Below, one piece after another: positions 43,160-51,565 of a stretch of DNA of 64,000 nucleotides (positions within the stretch are counted from its first letter, which is position 1; every line of letters begins with the position of its first letter). Both the position numbers and the translations under genes were made by a program. Source of the stretch: JAXIPB01 sp045403155 (lineage in GTDB: Bacteria; Actinomycetota; Actinomycetes; Mycobacteriales; Micromonosporaceae); NCBI GenBank assembly GCA_045403155.1, contig JAXIPB010000088.1:6091-70090 (forward strand). Direction: 5' to 3'. The notes under the pieces are model-generated. The model saw nothing but the letters and a program-made list of their open reading frames with translations. It made no database searches and was not told the DNA's origin.

Positions 43160-44302
43160 TCAGCACTCCACAAGTTCCGTGCGCAGCTTCTGCAGGGTCT
43201 GCGAGAGCAGTCGCGACACGTGCATCTGAGATATGCCCAGTTGGGTGGCGATCTGCGACTGGGTCATGTCGCCGAAGAATCGCATCGTCAGGATCCGCCG
43301 TTCGCGTTCTGGTAGCGCGTTGAGTAGCGGCTTGACGGACTCGCGATTATCGACCGCCTCCATCCCGGGGTCCAGATCGCCCAGTGGGTCCGCGATGCCC
43401 GAGTCGGTGTCTGGCCCCGCGGGCGCGGAGAGTGACACCGGGTTGTAGACGCGGGCGACCTCGATCGCTTCAACCACGTCCTCCTCGGTGACACCGAGAT
43501 GACGTGCGAGGTCGGTGACGCTTGGTGAGCCGGCCAATGTCTGGCTGAGTTCCACCCTCGCCCGATTGACCTGGAGTCGAAGTTCCTGCAGCCGCCTCGG
43601 GACCTTGATGCGCCAGCCCTTGTCCCGGAAGTAGCGGCGGATTTCGCCGACGATCGTCGGCGTCGCGTAGCCGACGAACTCACAACCACGATCCGGGTCG
43701 TAGCCGTCAACGGCGTTGACCAGGCCGACCATCGCGACCTGAATCAGGTCATCGACGGGCTCGCCGCGGTCACGGAATCGTCGCGCGAGGCGTTGGGCGA
43801 AGGCGACGTTGTCCTCAATGGCCTGCCGCCGGAGCTCCGCGCGGTCGGGATTGCGGGCCGGCAGCCCCGCGGCGGCTGACAGGAGTCCGTGGACGGTGAT
43901 ATCCCGGCTGCCCGGCCAACGCTCACTGATGTTGGCCGTGCCGTACGGGGTAGGATCTGTGGGCTCGGCCGCGTACCGGGAAATGATCTCCTCGGGTTCG
44001 GTGTAGGTGCTCAGCCGCTTGTCGAGGCCGACGACCTCGAGAACCTCGAGGCAGGATCCGCGTGCTCCGATGACGTAGAGGCATCCACCCGCGCGCTCGG
44101 CTCGCCGAGCCAGGCCGACCAGCATGCCGGCCGCGTTCGCATCGAGGAGCTTGACTCGCCACAAATCAACGACGAGGTTGTGCCTGCGCTCCGCCAACCG
44201 GGCCGACACCACGGCCTTGAGCCGAGGCGTCGTCGCGAGGTCGAGTGAGCCCTCGACGAGGATTACGTCTGCGTCTTCGAGTCGCCGTACTTCGATCCGC
44301 AT
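43160..44302 (-). CDS. SigB/SigF-type sigma factor with fused N-terminal STAS domain
   Basis: A 380-residue fusion. Residues 1-110 are a STAS domain (VILVEGSLDLATTPRLKAVV, KLLDANAAGMLVGL, EVVGLDKRLSTY) in which the usual phospho-serine is alanine (D54-A55-N56). Residues about 155-380 are a full SigB/F/G factor: region 2 DDLIQVAMVGLVNAVDGYDP with FVGYATPTIVGEIRRYFRD, region 3 LQVNRARVELSQTLAGSPSV, and region 4 LPERERRILTMRFFGDMTQS with the helix-turn-helix QIATQLGISQMHVSRLLSQT. The ATG at 44302 has a GGGGAGGGG ribosome site. Next upstream is a STAS-HATPase gene, its likely regulator. Confidence 0.93.
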   Translation of the reverse strand: MRIEVRRLEDADVILVEGSLDLATTPRLKAVVSARLAERRHNLVVDLWRVKLLDANAAGMLVGLARRAERAGGCLYVIGARGSCLEVLEVVGLDKRLSTYTEPEEIISRYAAEPTDPTPYGTANISERWPGSRDITVHGLLSAAAGLPARNPDRAELRRQAIEDNVAFAQRLARRFRDRGEPVDDLIQVAMVGLVNAVDGYDPDRGCEFVGYATPTIVGEIRRYFRDKGWRIKVPRRLQELRLQVNRARVELSQTLAGSPSVTDLARHLGVTEEDVVEAIEVARVYNPVSLSAPAGPDTDSGIADPLGDLDPGMEAVDNRESVKPLLNALPERERRILTMRFFGDMTQSQIATQLGISQMHVSRLLSQTLQKLRTELVEC

Positions 44303-44367
44303 GCCGCACCCCTCCCCGGGTCGCTGCACCAGTGTCGTTGCGCGTCGTGCTCCTGTTGCTCAATTCT

Positions 44368-44394
44368 CTAGCCAAACGAGCGCTAACTCAAACC
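44368..44394 (-). promoter_or_regulatory. Candidate SigB/F-type promoter before the STAS-sigma gene
   Basis: On the minus strand GGTTT (44394-44390), a 16-base spacer and GGCTAG (44373-44368) resemble the GGTTT...GGGTA(T) pattern of SigB/SigF promoters. It lies 66 bases before the start, so the fused sigma factor could drive its own gene. The -10 box is imperfect. Confidence 0.35.
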
Positions 44395-44456
44395 GCTCGA
44401 CTGGGAGGATTGCCCAAACGGATGAGTGACGTTGCGAAAGATGTCCCGATGAATGC

Positions 44457-45230
44457 CTATTCAGGCAGGCCAGCGGCTCCTTGATTGCGATGCGTAATCT
44501 TGCGAACTCGCACAGTAGCCCAGACGATCTTCCCAGTATGTGGGAGAAAACTGCCCCAGGCGGCCGCGAGAGCATCGACCAGGAGGAGGCCGCGTCCGCT
44601 CTCAGACGACTCGTCGACGATGCCGGAGAGTCGAGCCTCGCCGTCCCCGCCGTCGCGCACCGCGATGTGCAGCATTGGGGGGATCAACCGCAGTGTGAGG
44701 TCGATCGGCGTGCCCGCATGCAGCACCGCGTTCGTCACGAGTTCCGATGCGACGAGTTGGGCCGCATCCTCGCCTCGTACGCCCTCAGCGGCACAGAATT
44801 CCTGTACAACGGTTCGGGCGACGCCCGGCGCATTTCGATCCGGCGGAATCTGTTGTTGACGCCGTGGCGGAACCGGCCACTGGCCGACCTCCACCTTGGC
44901 GGCGGCGAGGTCTGGACAGAAGGTCACATATCCCAGGACGCCCAGCGTCCTGGCCGCATGGACGAGGTCATGCGAGGCACCGGCGATGATGAGTCGCGTA
45001 CCAGGCCAGCGCGCGGCCTGCTGCGCCACGGCCGCGACGACGGTTAAGCCGACGTCGTCGGCGACCGACAGCGTGGAGACGTCGATCACCAGGCCTGCCG
45101 GCTGCTCGGCGACACACTCCAGCAACGCGACCCGCAGATCGGCGGCCGTGTAGGCGTCGAGCACACCGTCGGGCCGGACCACTGACACCGGCTGGGTGTG
45201 CACCATCTCCACGCTGAATTGACCATTCAT
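44457..45230 (-). CDS. STAS domain fused to an RsbW-like HATPase (anti-sigma/kinase)
   Basis: A 257-residue protein. Residues 1-105 are a STAS domain (VVRPDGVLDAYTAADLRVAL, LSVADDVGLTVVAAVA); the phospho-serine position is D in ADDVG. Residues about 125-250 are a GHKL ATPase of the RsbW type: QLVASELVTNAVLHAG (N box), AVRDGGDGEA (G1 box) and GRGLLLVDALAAAWG (G2 box). It could bind and inhibit the neighbouring sigma factor and phosphorylate the free STAS protein. The ATG at 45230 is chosen; an in-frame GTG lies eight codons earlier. Confidence 0.9.
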   Translation of the reverse strand: MNGQFSVEMVHTQPVSVVRPDGVLDAYTAADLRVALLECVAEQPAGLVIDVSTLSVADDVGLTVVAAVAQQAARWPGTRLIIAGASHDLVHAARTLGVLGYVTFCPDLAAAKVEVGQWPVPPRRQQQIPPDRNAPGVARTVVQEFCAAEGVRGEDAAQLVASELVTNAVLHAGTPIDLTLRLIPPMLHIAVRDGGDGEARLSGIVDESSESGRGLLLVDALAAAWGSFLPHTGKIVWATVRVRKITHRNQGAAGLPE

Positions 45231-45454
45231 CAAGGAATGCCCCGACTCACCCACACTCCTACCCCACCGAGCCCACTCCAATCTCACCACGGGCCGCGGC
45301 GTTCCTGCGATCCACCCTCGGCCCGCCCCCGGCCCGACGCCGGCAGCGTCCGTCCCGGACGCGAGGACGTCACACCCGGAGCCACTGACACCCCCGCACT
45401 CGCTTGTCCCACTCATGTCGACACCCCCCTGCCTGTCGACGGGCTGCTCTGGCC

Positions 45455-45904
45455 TCAGTTAACGCAGACGTCGAGGTGGGATCGGCCACTCTGCCGCTGG
45501 GATACGGACGAAGGGCCTCCCCGCTCCTGGTACTCCTTCTGCCGCTGCGCCTTCGCACGGGCCCGCGCCAAGCGACTATCGAGGACACCGACATCGGCCA
45601 ACTGACGCCGATCGAGCGTGTCCTGCCAACCCAGGTCCTTGAGCATGGTGCGGTCGTTCTCGGTGAAGCCGCCCCATACGCCATACTCCTCGCCGATCTT
45701 GAGTGCGTGAGTGGCGCACTGCATGCGTACCGGGCAGTCCGTGCAGATCCTTTTCGCGGCGGCCTCGCGCAGCCGTCGACTGATCCGACCGAGGTCGTCG
45801 TCGGGGTGGAAGAACTGGGTGCCCGTGCGGTCTCGGCAGCGACCAAGGAGTTGCCACTCCCAGACCTCGCTGATCGGCTGCAACCGCAGTGTCGACCTCC
45901 CCAT
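45455..45904 (-). CDS. WhiB-like iron-sulfur transcription factor
   Basis: A 149-residue Wbl protein. The four cluster cysteines are C23 (GRCRDR), C54 and C57 (ICTDCPV) and C63 (MQCATHAL), followed by the GVWGGF turn (75-80) and a basic region. WhiB proteins bind [4Fe-4S] and usually contact the major sigma factor. The C-terminal 50 residues (RARAKAQRQKEYQERGG) extend beyond the usual length. The ATG at 45904 has GGAGG seven bases upstream. The 224-base gap to the STAS-HATPase gene contains no gene. Confidence 0.93.
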   Translation of the reverse strand: MGRSTLRLQPISEVWEWQLLGRCRDRTGTQFFHPDDDLGRISRRLREAAAKRICTDCPVRMQCATHALKIGEEYGVWGGFTENDRTMLKDLGWQDTLDRRQLADVGVLDSRLARARAKAQRQKEYQERGGPSSVSQRQSGRSHLDVCVN

Positions 45905-46079
45905 GCCCCCACCTCCCACTCACCGCACGCATGGCGGCCTTACCCCGCTCGCTCTGTCACGTGTTTCCCAGCCGGCGGCGACCGAAACCTCCGCCATTCG
46001 AGCAATGAGTCGCGGCGGATCACCTCAGGGATGACCCGCCACGACGGCGCGGCCATTGGGGAGAATGGCCACCCGATCA

Positions 46080-46223
46080 CTACGTGAAAATGCTGACGCC
46101 CCCCGGGCCGACGAGCAGCCCGACGATGATGAGCACGATGCCCCATAGCATCTGGCGCCGGAACAGCGCAACGATGCCTGAGACGACGAGCACAACCGCG
46201 AGAATCCACAACACGAGTTCCAT
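46080..46223 (-). CDS. GPGG-motif small transmembrane protein
   Basis: A 47-residue protein, MELVLWILAVVLVVSGIVAL, with a second hydrophobic segment LWGIVLIIVGLLVGPGG and the end VSIFT. Two helices and the C-terminal GPGG match a widespread family of tiny actinobacterial membrane proteins of unknown function. The ATG at 46223 is the natural start; the longer frame to 46523 overlaps the ROK gene. Confidence 0.82.
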   Translation of the reverse strand: MELVLWILAVVLVVSGIVALFRRQMLWGIVLIIVGLLVGPGGVSIFT

Positions 46224-46305
46224 AGCCACGAGATACCCGGAGGACACGCGGTCAAACATCGTCCGCGGCCTCCCAGGCGCATGGTCAAGCGGCTCATGGG
46301 ATTGT

Positions 46306-47490
46306 GTGCGCGTGGCCAACCTCGCCGGTTCGTCGAAGTTGCTCCGCGCAATGAACTCGAGCGCGGCCCTGTCGCTTCTCTTCGAGCGAGGTCGCCTCAC
46401 CCGCGGCGATCTTCGCGCGGCGACCGGTCTGTCCAAGCCGACGGTCTCCGACGCCTTGCGGCGACTCGTGGTGGCGGACCTGGCGGTTGTCGCCGGGCAC
46501 GTGAGTGGTGGCCCAGGACCCAACGCCGAGATTTACGCGATCAACCGAGACGCGGCCCATGCCGCGGCGGTGTCCGTGCGCGAGGGCCCGGATGGACCTT
46601 CGGTCGCCGCGGCGCTGTGCGACCTTACCGGTGCGGTTCGGTGCGAGTTCGAGCGCCCGATCGACCTGACCAAGTCCGATCCTGTCAGCGTGGTGGCGTC
46701 AGCCGTTGGCGCTCTCGCGCCGACGGACGGAGGACCGATCCGGCTGGCCCAGGTTCAGCTGGGTATCGGCGGTTCGTTCGACCGAGGCACCCGGACGATC
46801 CATCACGTCGACCTCGCCGGATTCGATCGGCCCGGCCTCGTCGACAGCATCGCCGAGCGCATTGGCGCTCCCGTCGATGTGGACAACGACGTCAACCTCG
46901 CCACCGTTGCCGAGCGCCGGTATGGCTGCGCCGCGGGCGCCGTCGGCTTCGCATTGCTATGGCTCGGTGAGGGCGTCGGCCTCGGCATTGACCTGGGCGG
47001 CACGCTGCTGCGCGGTGCGCGCGGTGGAGCCGGCGAAATTGGCTACATGCCAATGCGCGATGTCTTGAGTGAGGGCGCGCGCGCCGCCATGGACGCCGCC
47101 GACCTCCATGACCTCATCAGCGGCGACGCCGCACGGAATCTGGCGGAGCGGTGCGGCCACGTCGCTCGTACGACGGAGGAGGCGGTCGCGTCCGCGGTCA
47201 CCGATCCCGCCTTCCTGACCACATTCGCCGACCGGGTCGCGGTTGGGCTGGCCGCTGTGGTCGCTGTGCTCGACCCCGCCATGGTCGTCCTCGCCGGGCC
47301 GATCGCCTCCGCCGGCGGCACCGCCCTCCGCGACGGAGTCGTGGAGGCCCTTCGTCGAGCGGCTCCATTGGAGACGGCTGTCGAGGTGACCGCCGTCGAC
47401 GGCGATCCGGTGATACTCGGCGCCTTGGATGCAGCGCTGGCCGCCGTGCGCGACCGGCTCGTGGCGAACCTTCGCCAGCCGGATTCCTGA
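46306..47490 (+). CDS. ROK family transcriptional regulator
   Basis: About 394 residues. The N-terminal winged helix is SSAALSLLFERGRLTRGDLR, then AATGLSKPTVSDALRRLV. The ROK sugar-kinase-like domain follows, with APVDVDNDVNLATVAE, LGEGVGLGIDLGGTLLRGAR and GAGEIGYMPM. The zinc CxCGxxGC motif of ROK kinases is absent, which fits a sugar-responsive repressor without kinase activity. The start is GTG at 46306 or 46312. No adjacent sugar operon is present. Confidence 0.9.
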   Translation: MRVANLAGSSKLLRAMNSSAALSLLFERGRLTRGDLRAATGLSKPTVSDALRRLVVADLAVVAGHVSGGPGPNAEIYAINRDAAHAAAVSVREGPDGPSVAAALCDLTGAVRCEFERPIDLTKSDPVSVVASAVGALAPTDGGPIRLAQVQLGIGGSFDRGTRTIHHVDLAGFDRPGLVDSIAERIGAPVDVDNDVNLATVAERRYGCAAGAVGFALLWLGEGVGLGIDLGGTLLRGARGGAGEIGYMPMRDVLSEGARAAMDAADLHDLISGDAARNLAERCGHVARTTEEAVASAVTDPAFLTTFADRVAVGLAAVVAVLDPAMVVLAGPIASAGGTALRDGVVEALRRAAPLETAVEVTAVDGDPVILGALDAALAAVRDRLVANLRQPDS

Positions 47491-47607
47491 GCATCACTTG
47501 GTCTTTGCCGAAACCCGGCGCACTGTCTCCTCGTACTTCCTCGTTCGGATGCATCGCGAGCGCCATCCGAACATGGGGCAGCGCCTCGGCCCGCCCCAAT
47601 CCAGCGC

Positions 47608-47632
47608 CGATCATGATTTGGAGGTCATGATC
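47608..47632. repeat. Dispersed repeat A, copy 3 (reverse orientation)
   Basis: CGATCATGATTTGGAGGTCATGATC is the exact reverse complement of the core at 57924 and 10685. A partial second copy, GGTCATGATCGGCGCGG, follows at about 47652. Both lie in the 281-base gap between ROK and RecQ; I see no gene in that gap. Confidence 0.88.
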
Positions 47633-47771
47633 GGCGCGGTTTGAGGACCGCGAGGTCATGATCGGCGCGGTCGCGGGGTGGCTGGGTGATGACTCGCGCG
47701 AAGATGAGGTGGCGGCTGTCCGGCGTTTCGGCGGTTTCCCGGCGATTGGTCTCGGGTAAGGTCCGCGTCCG

Positions 47772-49697
47772 ATGAAAGATCTACTCCTTACCCGGCGACT
47801 ACGCCGCACGGCGAACACAGCGTTCGGCTGGCGCACGCTTCGCCCTGCCCAACTTCGCGCCGCGCGGGCGCTGATGCGCGGCCGCGACGCCCTCGTCGTC
47901 CTGCCAACCGGAGCCGGAAAGTCGGCCGTCTACCAGATCCCGGGCGTCCTGCTTTCGGGACCGACCGTGGTTATCTCGCCGCTGCTGGCCTTGCAGCAGG
48001 ACCAGATCGCCGGGCTCAATGGCCGCGACAGCGACCTCACCCGCGGGGTGAGGATCAGCTCGGCCGAGACGCCGAAGCAGCAGCAGGCCGCCCTCGATGC
48101 CATCAACACGGGTCGGGCCCGTTTCCTGTTCATCACCCCCGAGCAGCTTGCTCAGCCGGAACGCCTGGAGCAGATACGGTCGTTGCGGCCCGCGCTGGTC
48201 GCCGTCGACGAGGCGCATTGCCTCTCGGCGTGGGGCCACGACTTTCGGCCCGACTACCTGACCCTCGGGCAGGCGTTGCAGGCACTGGCGCCGAAGCGGC
48301 GAGGGCTGCGGCGCCTCATCGGCCGCCTACCCGCCCGCCCGCCCGTGGTTGCGCTGACAGCCACCGCATCGCCACCGGTACGCGACGACATCGCGTCCCG
48401 CCTGCGCCTGCGCGATCCCGAGGTGGTCATCGGCGGCCTGGACCGGACCAACATCTACCTGGAGGCGACACACTGCGCCGAGGAGGACCACCGCTGGCGG
48501 CGGCTTCTGGCGGTGCTCGACTCGGATCCCGGAGGCGGCATCGTCTACGTCCCAACCCGGCGCGCGGCCGAGGAACTGACCGACCGACTCGTTGAGGCCG
48601 GCTACCGGTGCGCGTACTACCACGGCGGCATGGCTTCCGGTTCGCGTACGAAGCGGCATGAGCAATTCCTCGCCGGACAGATTCCCGTGATGGTGGCGAC
48701 CTCGGCCTTCGGCATGGGCATCGACAAGCCGGACATCCGGTGGGTCACCCATATGGCGTTGCCCGACTCCCCGGACAGCTACCTGCAGGAGATCGGCCGC
48801 GCCGGCCGGGACGGGCTTCCTGCCCGCGCGGTGCTGCTGTTCCGGGCCGAGGACGTGGCATTGCAGCGATACTTCAGCAGCGGCGCACCCGCCGAAACCG
48901 AGATACGAGATCTGGTGGCGGTGGTTCGGCAGCGGCCGCACGCCCGCGCCGAGCTGCGTGAGCTCAGCGGGTTCAGCGCCCGCAAGCTGACCCAGTTGAT
49001 CACACTACTCGAGGAGGTCGGCGCGGTCATCACGGACGAGGATGGCAGGGTGCGCAGCCCCGCGAGCGCGCCGCTGCCGGTCGATGCGGCAAGACTCGCG
49101 CTGGCCGAAGTCGAGCGCCATCAAACGGTGCAACGAACCCGCATCGACATGATGCGCCAATTCGCCGAGAGTAGGACCTGCCGTGGTCAAGCGCTGCTGG
49201 CCTACTTCGGTGACCGCATCGACGGTCCGTGCGGCCACTGCGACAACTGCACGACCGGTGCCGCGCCGTCGGTGCCACGACGTGCGCGACGCTGGCGCCG
49301 GGAGCCGGCGCGGCGCGCGCAATTGCCAACCGCGACACCGTCGTCGGCGGCACCGGCACGTGTGCCGTTGCGAAGCGCGAGTGCCGGTTCGGGTGTGCGC
49401 GCGGAAGTACCGCATACGCCCGGCCGCGGCCGCGGAGTGAGCCTGCCCCGGCAGCCGTCGCCGGCCACCGCCGCCGACGCGGTCCGGGACCGGGCCACGA
49501 CCGCGACTGGTAACGAGTCCACCGGGAACGAGCCTTATCCCCTGCACAGCACGGTCCGGCACACGGCATGGGGCACGGGCACAGTGCTCGGCTACGAGAG
49601 CGATCGGATGACGGTGCTCTTCGATTCTGTCGGATATAAGACGCTATCGCTGGCGGCCGTGCGCAGAGGCAACCTGCTGGCCCTCGAAACGGACTGA
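47772..49697 (+). CDS. recQ: ATP-dependent DNA helicase RecQ
   Basis: A 641-residue superfamily 2 helicase. Motifs: Q-motif region FGWRTLRPAQLRAARALM, Walker A LPTGAGKSAVYQIP, motif II VDEAHCLSAWGHDFRPDY, motif III ALTATASP, motif V SAFGMGIDKPDIRWVTH and motif VI YLQEIGRAGRDG. The zinc site is CRGQALLAYFGDRID with CGHCDNC. A long disordered, arginine/proline-rich linker follows, then a small C-terminal domain (STVRHTAWGTGTVLGYESDR) of DUF3553 type. It unwinds DNA during recombination repair. Confidence 0.95.
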   Translation: MKDLLLTRRLRRTANTAFGWRTLRPAQLRAARALMRGRDALVVLPTGAGKSAVYQIPGVLLSGPTVVISPLLALQQDQIAGLNGRDSDLTRGVRISSAETPKQQQAALDAINTGRARFLFITPEQLAQPERLEQIRSLRPALVAVDEAHCLSAWGHDFRPDYLTLGQALQALAPKRRGLRRLIGRLPARPPVVALTATASPPVRDDIASRLRLRDPEVVIGGLDRTNIYLEATHCAEEDHRWRRLLAVLDSDPGGGIVYVPTRRAAEELTDRLVEAGYRCAYYHGGMASGSRTKRHEQFLAGQIPVMVATSAFGMGIDKPDIRWVTHMALPDSPDSYLQEIGRAGRDGLPARAVLLFRAEDVALQRYFSSGAPAETEIRDLVAVVRQRPHARAELRELSGFSARKLTQLITLLEEVGAVITDEDGRVRSPASAPLPVDAARLALAEVERHQTVQRTRIDMMRQFAESRTCRGQALLAYFGDRIDGPCGHCDNCTTGAAPSVPRRARRWRREPARRAQLPTATPSSAAPARVPLRSASAGSGVRAEVPHTPGRGRGVSLPRQPSPATAADAVRDRATTATGNESTGNEPYPLHSTVRHTAWGTGTVLGYESDRMTVLFDSVGYKTLSLAAVRRGNLLALETD

Positions 49698-49833
49698 GAC
49701 GGGCGGATTTTATGCCAAGCCGTCGGCGGCGCAAGTCCAAGATGCGCCAACCGTCACCCTTTGCATGCCCGGCCGGTCGAGGGTGGACGGTCGGTTGATA
49801 TGGGTCGGCGTCAGTCGACCGTACCGTGTCGTC

Positions 49834-50316
49834 ATGGCCAAGACCCGTACCGTCACTAGCGCTGGCGTCATCGCCACCGCAGCCCTTGTCGCTCTCTTCG
49901 GCAACCAGGCCGTCACCGAGTGGGTCGCAAGACACACCAGTGGAGACACTCTGCTGGGATGGTTCCTGCGGGTCCTCAGCTGGCCCTCGTGGATTTTCCT
50001 GCCCCGCGAAGGTGCGGCCAATCCGATCCGCGATCTGCTCTTCTTCGACCTGCGGGCGATCCTCGTCATCGCCTTCGTCGCGGTCATCCTGGCGTGGGTC
50101 GGGAAGGGCGTCTCGACCGGCGGCGCGGCGTTCGTCATCGGCTGGGCCGCTCTCATCCTCGGTGCCGCCCTCGCGGCGTTCCTCGCCGCGTTCATCCTCT
50201 CGAACCCCACCCTGCTCGGCGCCTTCACCGCCGCGGCCGGCGGGGGGACATACGGGCTTTTCGTTGGCTGGATCGTCGGCCTGGTCGTCGGGTCGACCGC
50301 GAAGAGATCCAGCTGA
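49834..50316 (+). CDS. Hypothetical membrane protein
   Basis: A 160-residue protein with about four hydrophobic helices: SAGVIATAALVALFG, LRAILVIAFVAVILAWVG, AAFVIGWAALILGAALAAFL and GLFVGWIVGLVVG. No known motif. The ATG at 49834 starts MAKTRTVTS. It is followed by a strong hairpin and converges on the Rieske operon. Confidence 0.75.
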   Translation: MAKTRTVTSAGVIATAALVALFGNQAVTEWVARHTSGDTLLGWFLRVLSWPSWIFLPREGAANPIRDLLFFDLRAILVIAFVAVILAWVGKGVSTGGAAFVIGWAALILGAALAAFLAAFILSNPTLLGAFTAAAGGGTYGLFVGWIVGLVVGSTAKRSS

Positions 50317-50341
50317 TCCTCCAAGATCCACCCGTTAGGAA

Positions 50342-50377
50342 GGGTCCCCTCCTCACGCTTTACTAGAGGAGGGGCCC
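50342..50377. terminator. Bidirectional hairpin terminator candidate
   Basis: CCCCTCCTC (50346-50354) pairs exactly with GAGGAGGGG (50366-50374), extended by GGG/CCC with one bulge. The word ACGCTTTA occurs in the loop and again at 50384. The element GTTAGGAAGGG... resembles a repeat common in Micromonosporaceae, from memory. It lies between the convergent membrane-protein and Rieske genes. Confidence 0.65.
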
Positions 50378-50413
50378 CTCAGAACGCTTTATGTATGGGA
50401 ACCCCGCCCAACC

Positions 50414-50884
50414 TCACGTGAGGGTGATTTCGGTCCCTGTAACCGTGACGTCGATCGCCCGCAGCGGCCGGTTGGCCGGCCCGGCCGCCACCGATCCATC
50501 AGCAATCTTGAATTTGCTGCCGTGGCACGGGCAGAGAATCTCACCATTGCGCACCTCGGAGACGACACAGCCCTGATGCGTGCAGACCGCGGTGAACGCC
50601 AGGAACGTGCCGGCCTGCGGCTGGGTCACCACCACCCGCCGCTGGTCGAAGATCTTTCCGCCGCCGACCGGGATCTCGCTCGTCTGGGCCAGCGGCTTCG
50701 GCGTACCGCCGTCGGCCGGCTCGTCTGTCTCCTCGGGATTCTCCGGCCCACCGCCGTGGCCCTGACCATAGGTGGCGCAGCCACCCAGTAGCGCAACGGC
50801 CACCGCGCCCGCCCCGGCGAGCACGGCCCGGCGGGACGCCATCGGCGCCGGTCCGGCCTCCTCCGGCGTGGTTTCCTGCTCCAT
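50414..50884 (-). CDS. Rieske (2Fe-2S) protein, exported lipoprotein
   Basis: A 156-residue protein. The N-terminus has a twin arginine (ASRRAVLAGAGAVAVALLGG) and a lipobox cysteine (LLGGC), so it is likely Tat-exported and lipid-anchored. The Rieske cluster ligands are in CTHQGC and CPCHGSKF. It should carry electrons outside the membrane. It is third in a leftward operon after an anchored protein and a DUF6529 membrane protein, which likely pass electrons to or from it. Confidence 0.92.
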   Translation of the reverse strand: MEQETTPEEAGPAPMASRRAVLAGAGAVAVALLGGCATYGQGHGGGPENPEETDEPADGGTPKPLAQTSEIPVGGGKIFDQRRVVVTQPQAGTFLAFTAVCTHQGCVVSEVRNGEILCPCHGSKFKIADGSVAAGPANRPLRAIDVTVTGTEITLT

Positions 50885-50902
50885 CTCTGTCCTCCGTGCG
50901 TC

Positions 50903-51556
50903 TCAGAATTTCACCGGAAAGTTCGGGTTCGTGAAGAACCACAGCGACGAGGTCAACCACAGACCAACTATCGCAGTGAACACGAGACCGCCAAAAACGG
51001 GCAGCGCCCAGCCCGGCATGCCCTTGCGCGACAGCACCAGCATCTTCACCGTGAAGGCTCCGAAGAAAAAGCAGCCGAGCAAGGAGTGAATGAGAACCCT
51101 GGTCGACGCCGACTGGAAGCCGACCGCATACAGGCAATGCACGGCTACGGGCACGGCGAGCAGGAACGCAACCCGCCCGGACCAGCGGTGCAGCGTGCCG
51201 GTCCACGGGGGCGCAGAGATCCCGAGCTTTCCATACATCGCCAAGGCCGAGATGAGTTGAACGATGGCGAAGGCGACGGCGCCGGTGGCGAGCCAAGCCT
51301 TGGCCTGCAGCGGGCCCGAGAAGCCGGCCAGGCTCACCGCCACGTGGGTGCCCTCGTGCAGCCGCCCGTACACGCCGAGGGTCAGCGCCACCGCCCCGCC
51401 AATCGCCGCCGGAATCAGCAGCTTGGCCGCGCCGGACGCAGGCAGCATCGGCGTGAATCCTTGGCCTGTCTCCGCGACCGAGTCTGAGACCGACCGATAC
51501 GCGGGATCGGACGACGCGCTGGCGTTGCGTTGATCGCCTTCGGCGAAGTCACTCAT
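50903..51556 (-). CDS. DUF6529 cytochrome b561-like membrane protein
   Basis: A 217-residue membrane protein with about five helices. Helical histidines in GRLHEGTHVAV, GTLHRWSGRVAFLLAVPVAVH and LIHSLLGCFFFG are placed like the haem ligands of cytochrome b561-type proteins. I recognise it as DUF6529. Its 18-base spacing to the Rieske gene suggests a membrane electron-transfer pair. Haem binding is inferred. Confidence 0.85.
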   Translation of the reverse strand: MSDFAEGDQRNASASSDPAYRSVSDSVAETGQGFTPMLPASGAAKLLIPAAIGGAVALTLGVYGRLHEGTHVAVSLAGFSGPLQAKAWLATGAVAFAIVQLISALAMYGKLGISAPPWTGTLHRWSGRVAFLLAVPVAVHCLYAVGFQSASTRVLIHSLLGCFFFGAFTVKMLVLSRKGMPGWALPVFGGLVFTAIVGLWLTSSLWFFTNPNFPVKF

Positions 51557-51565
51557 TGCTTCTCC

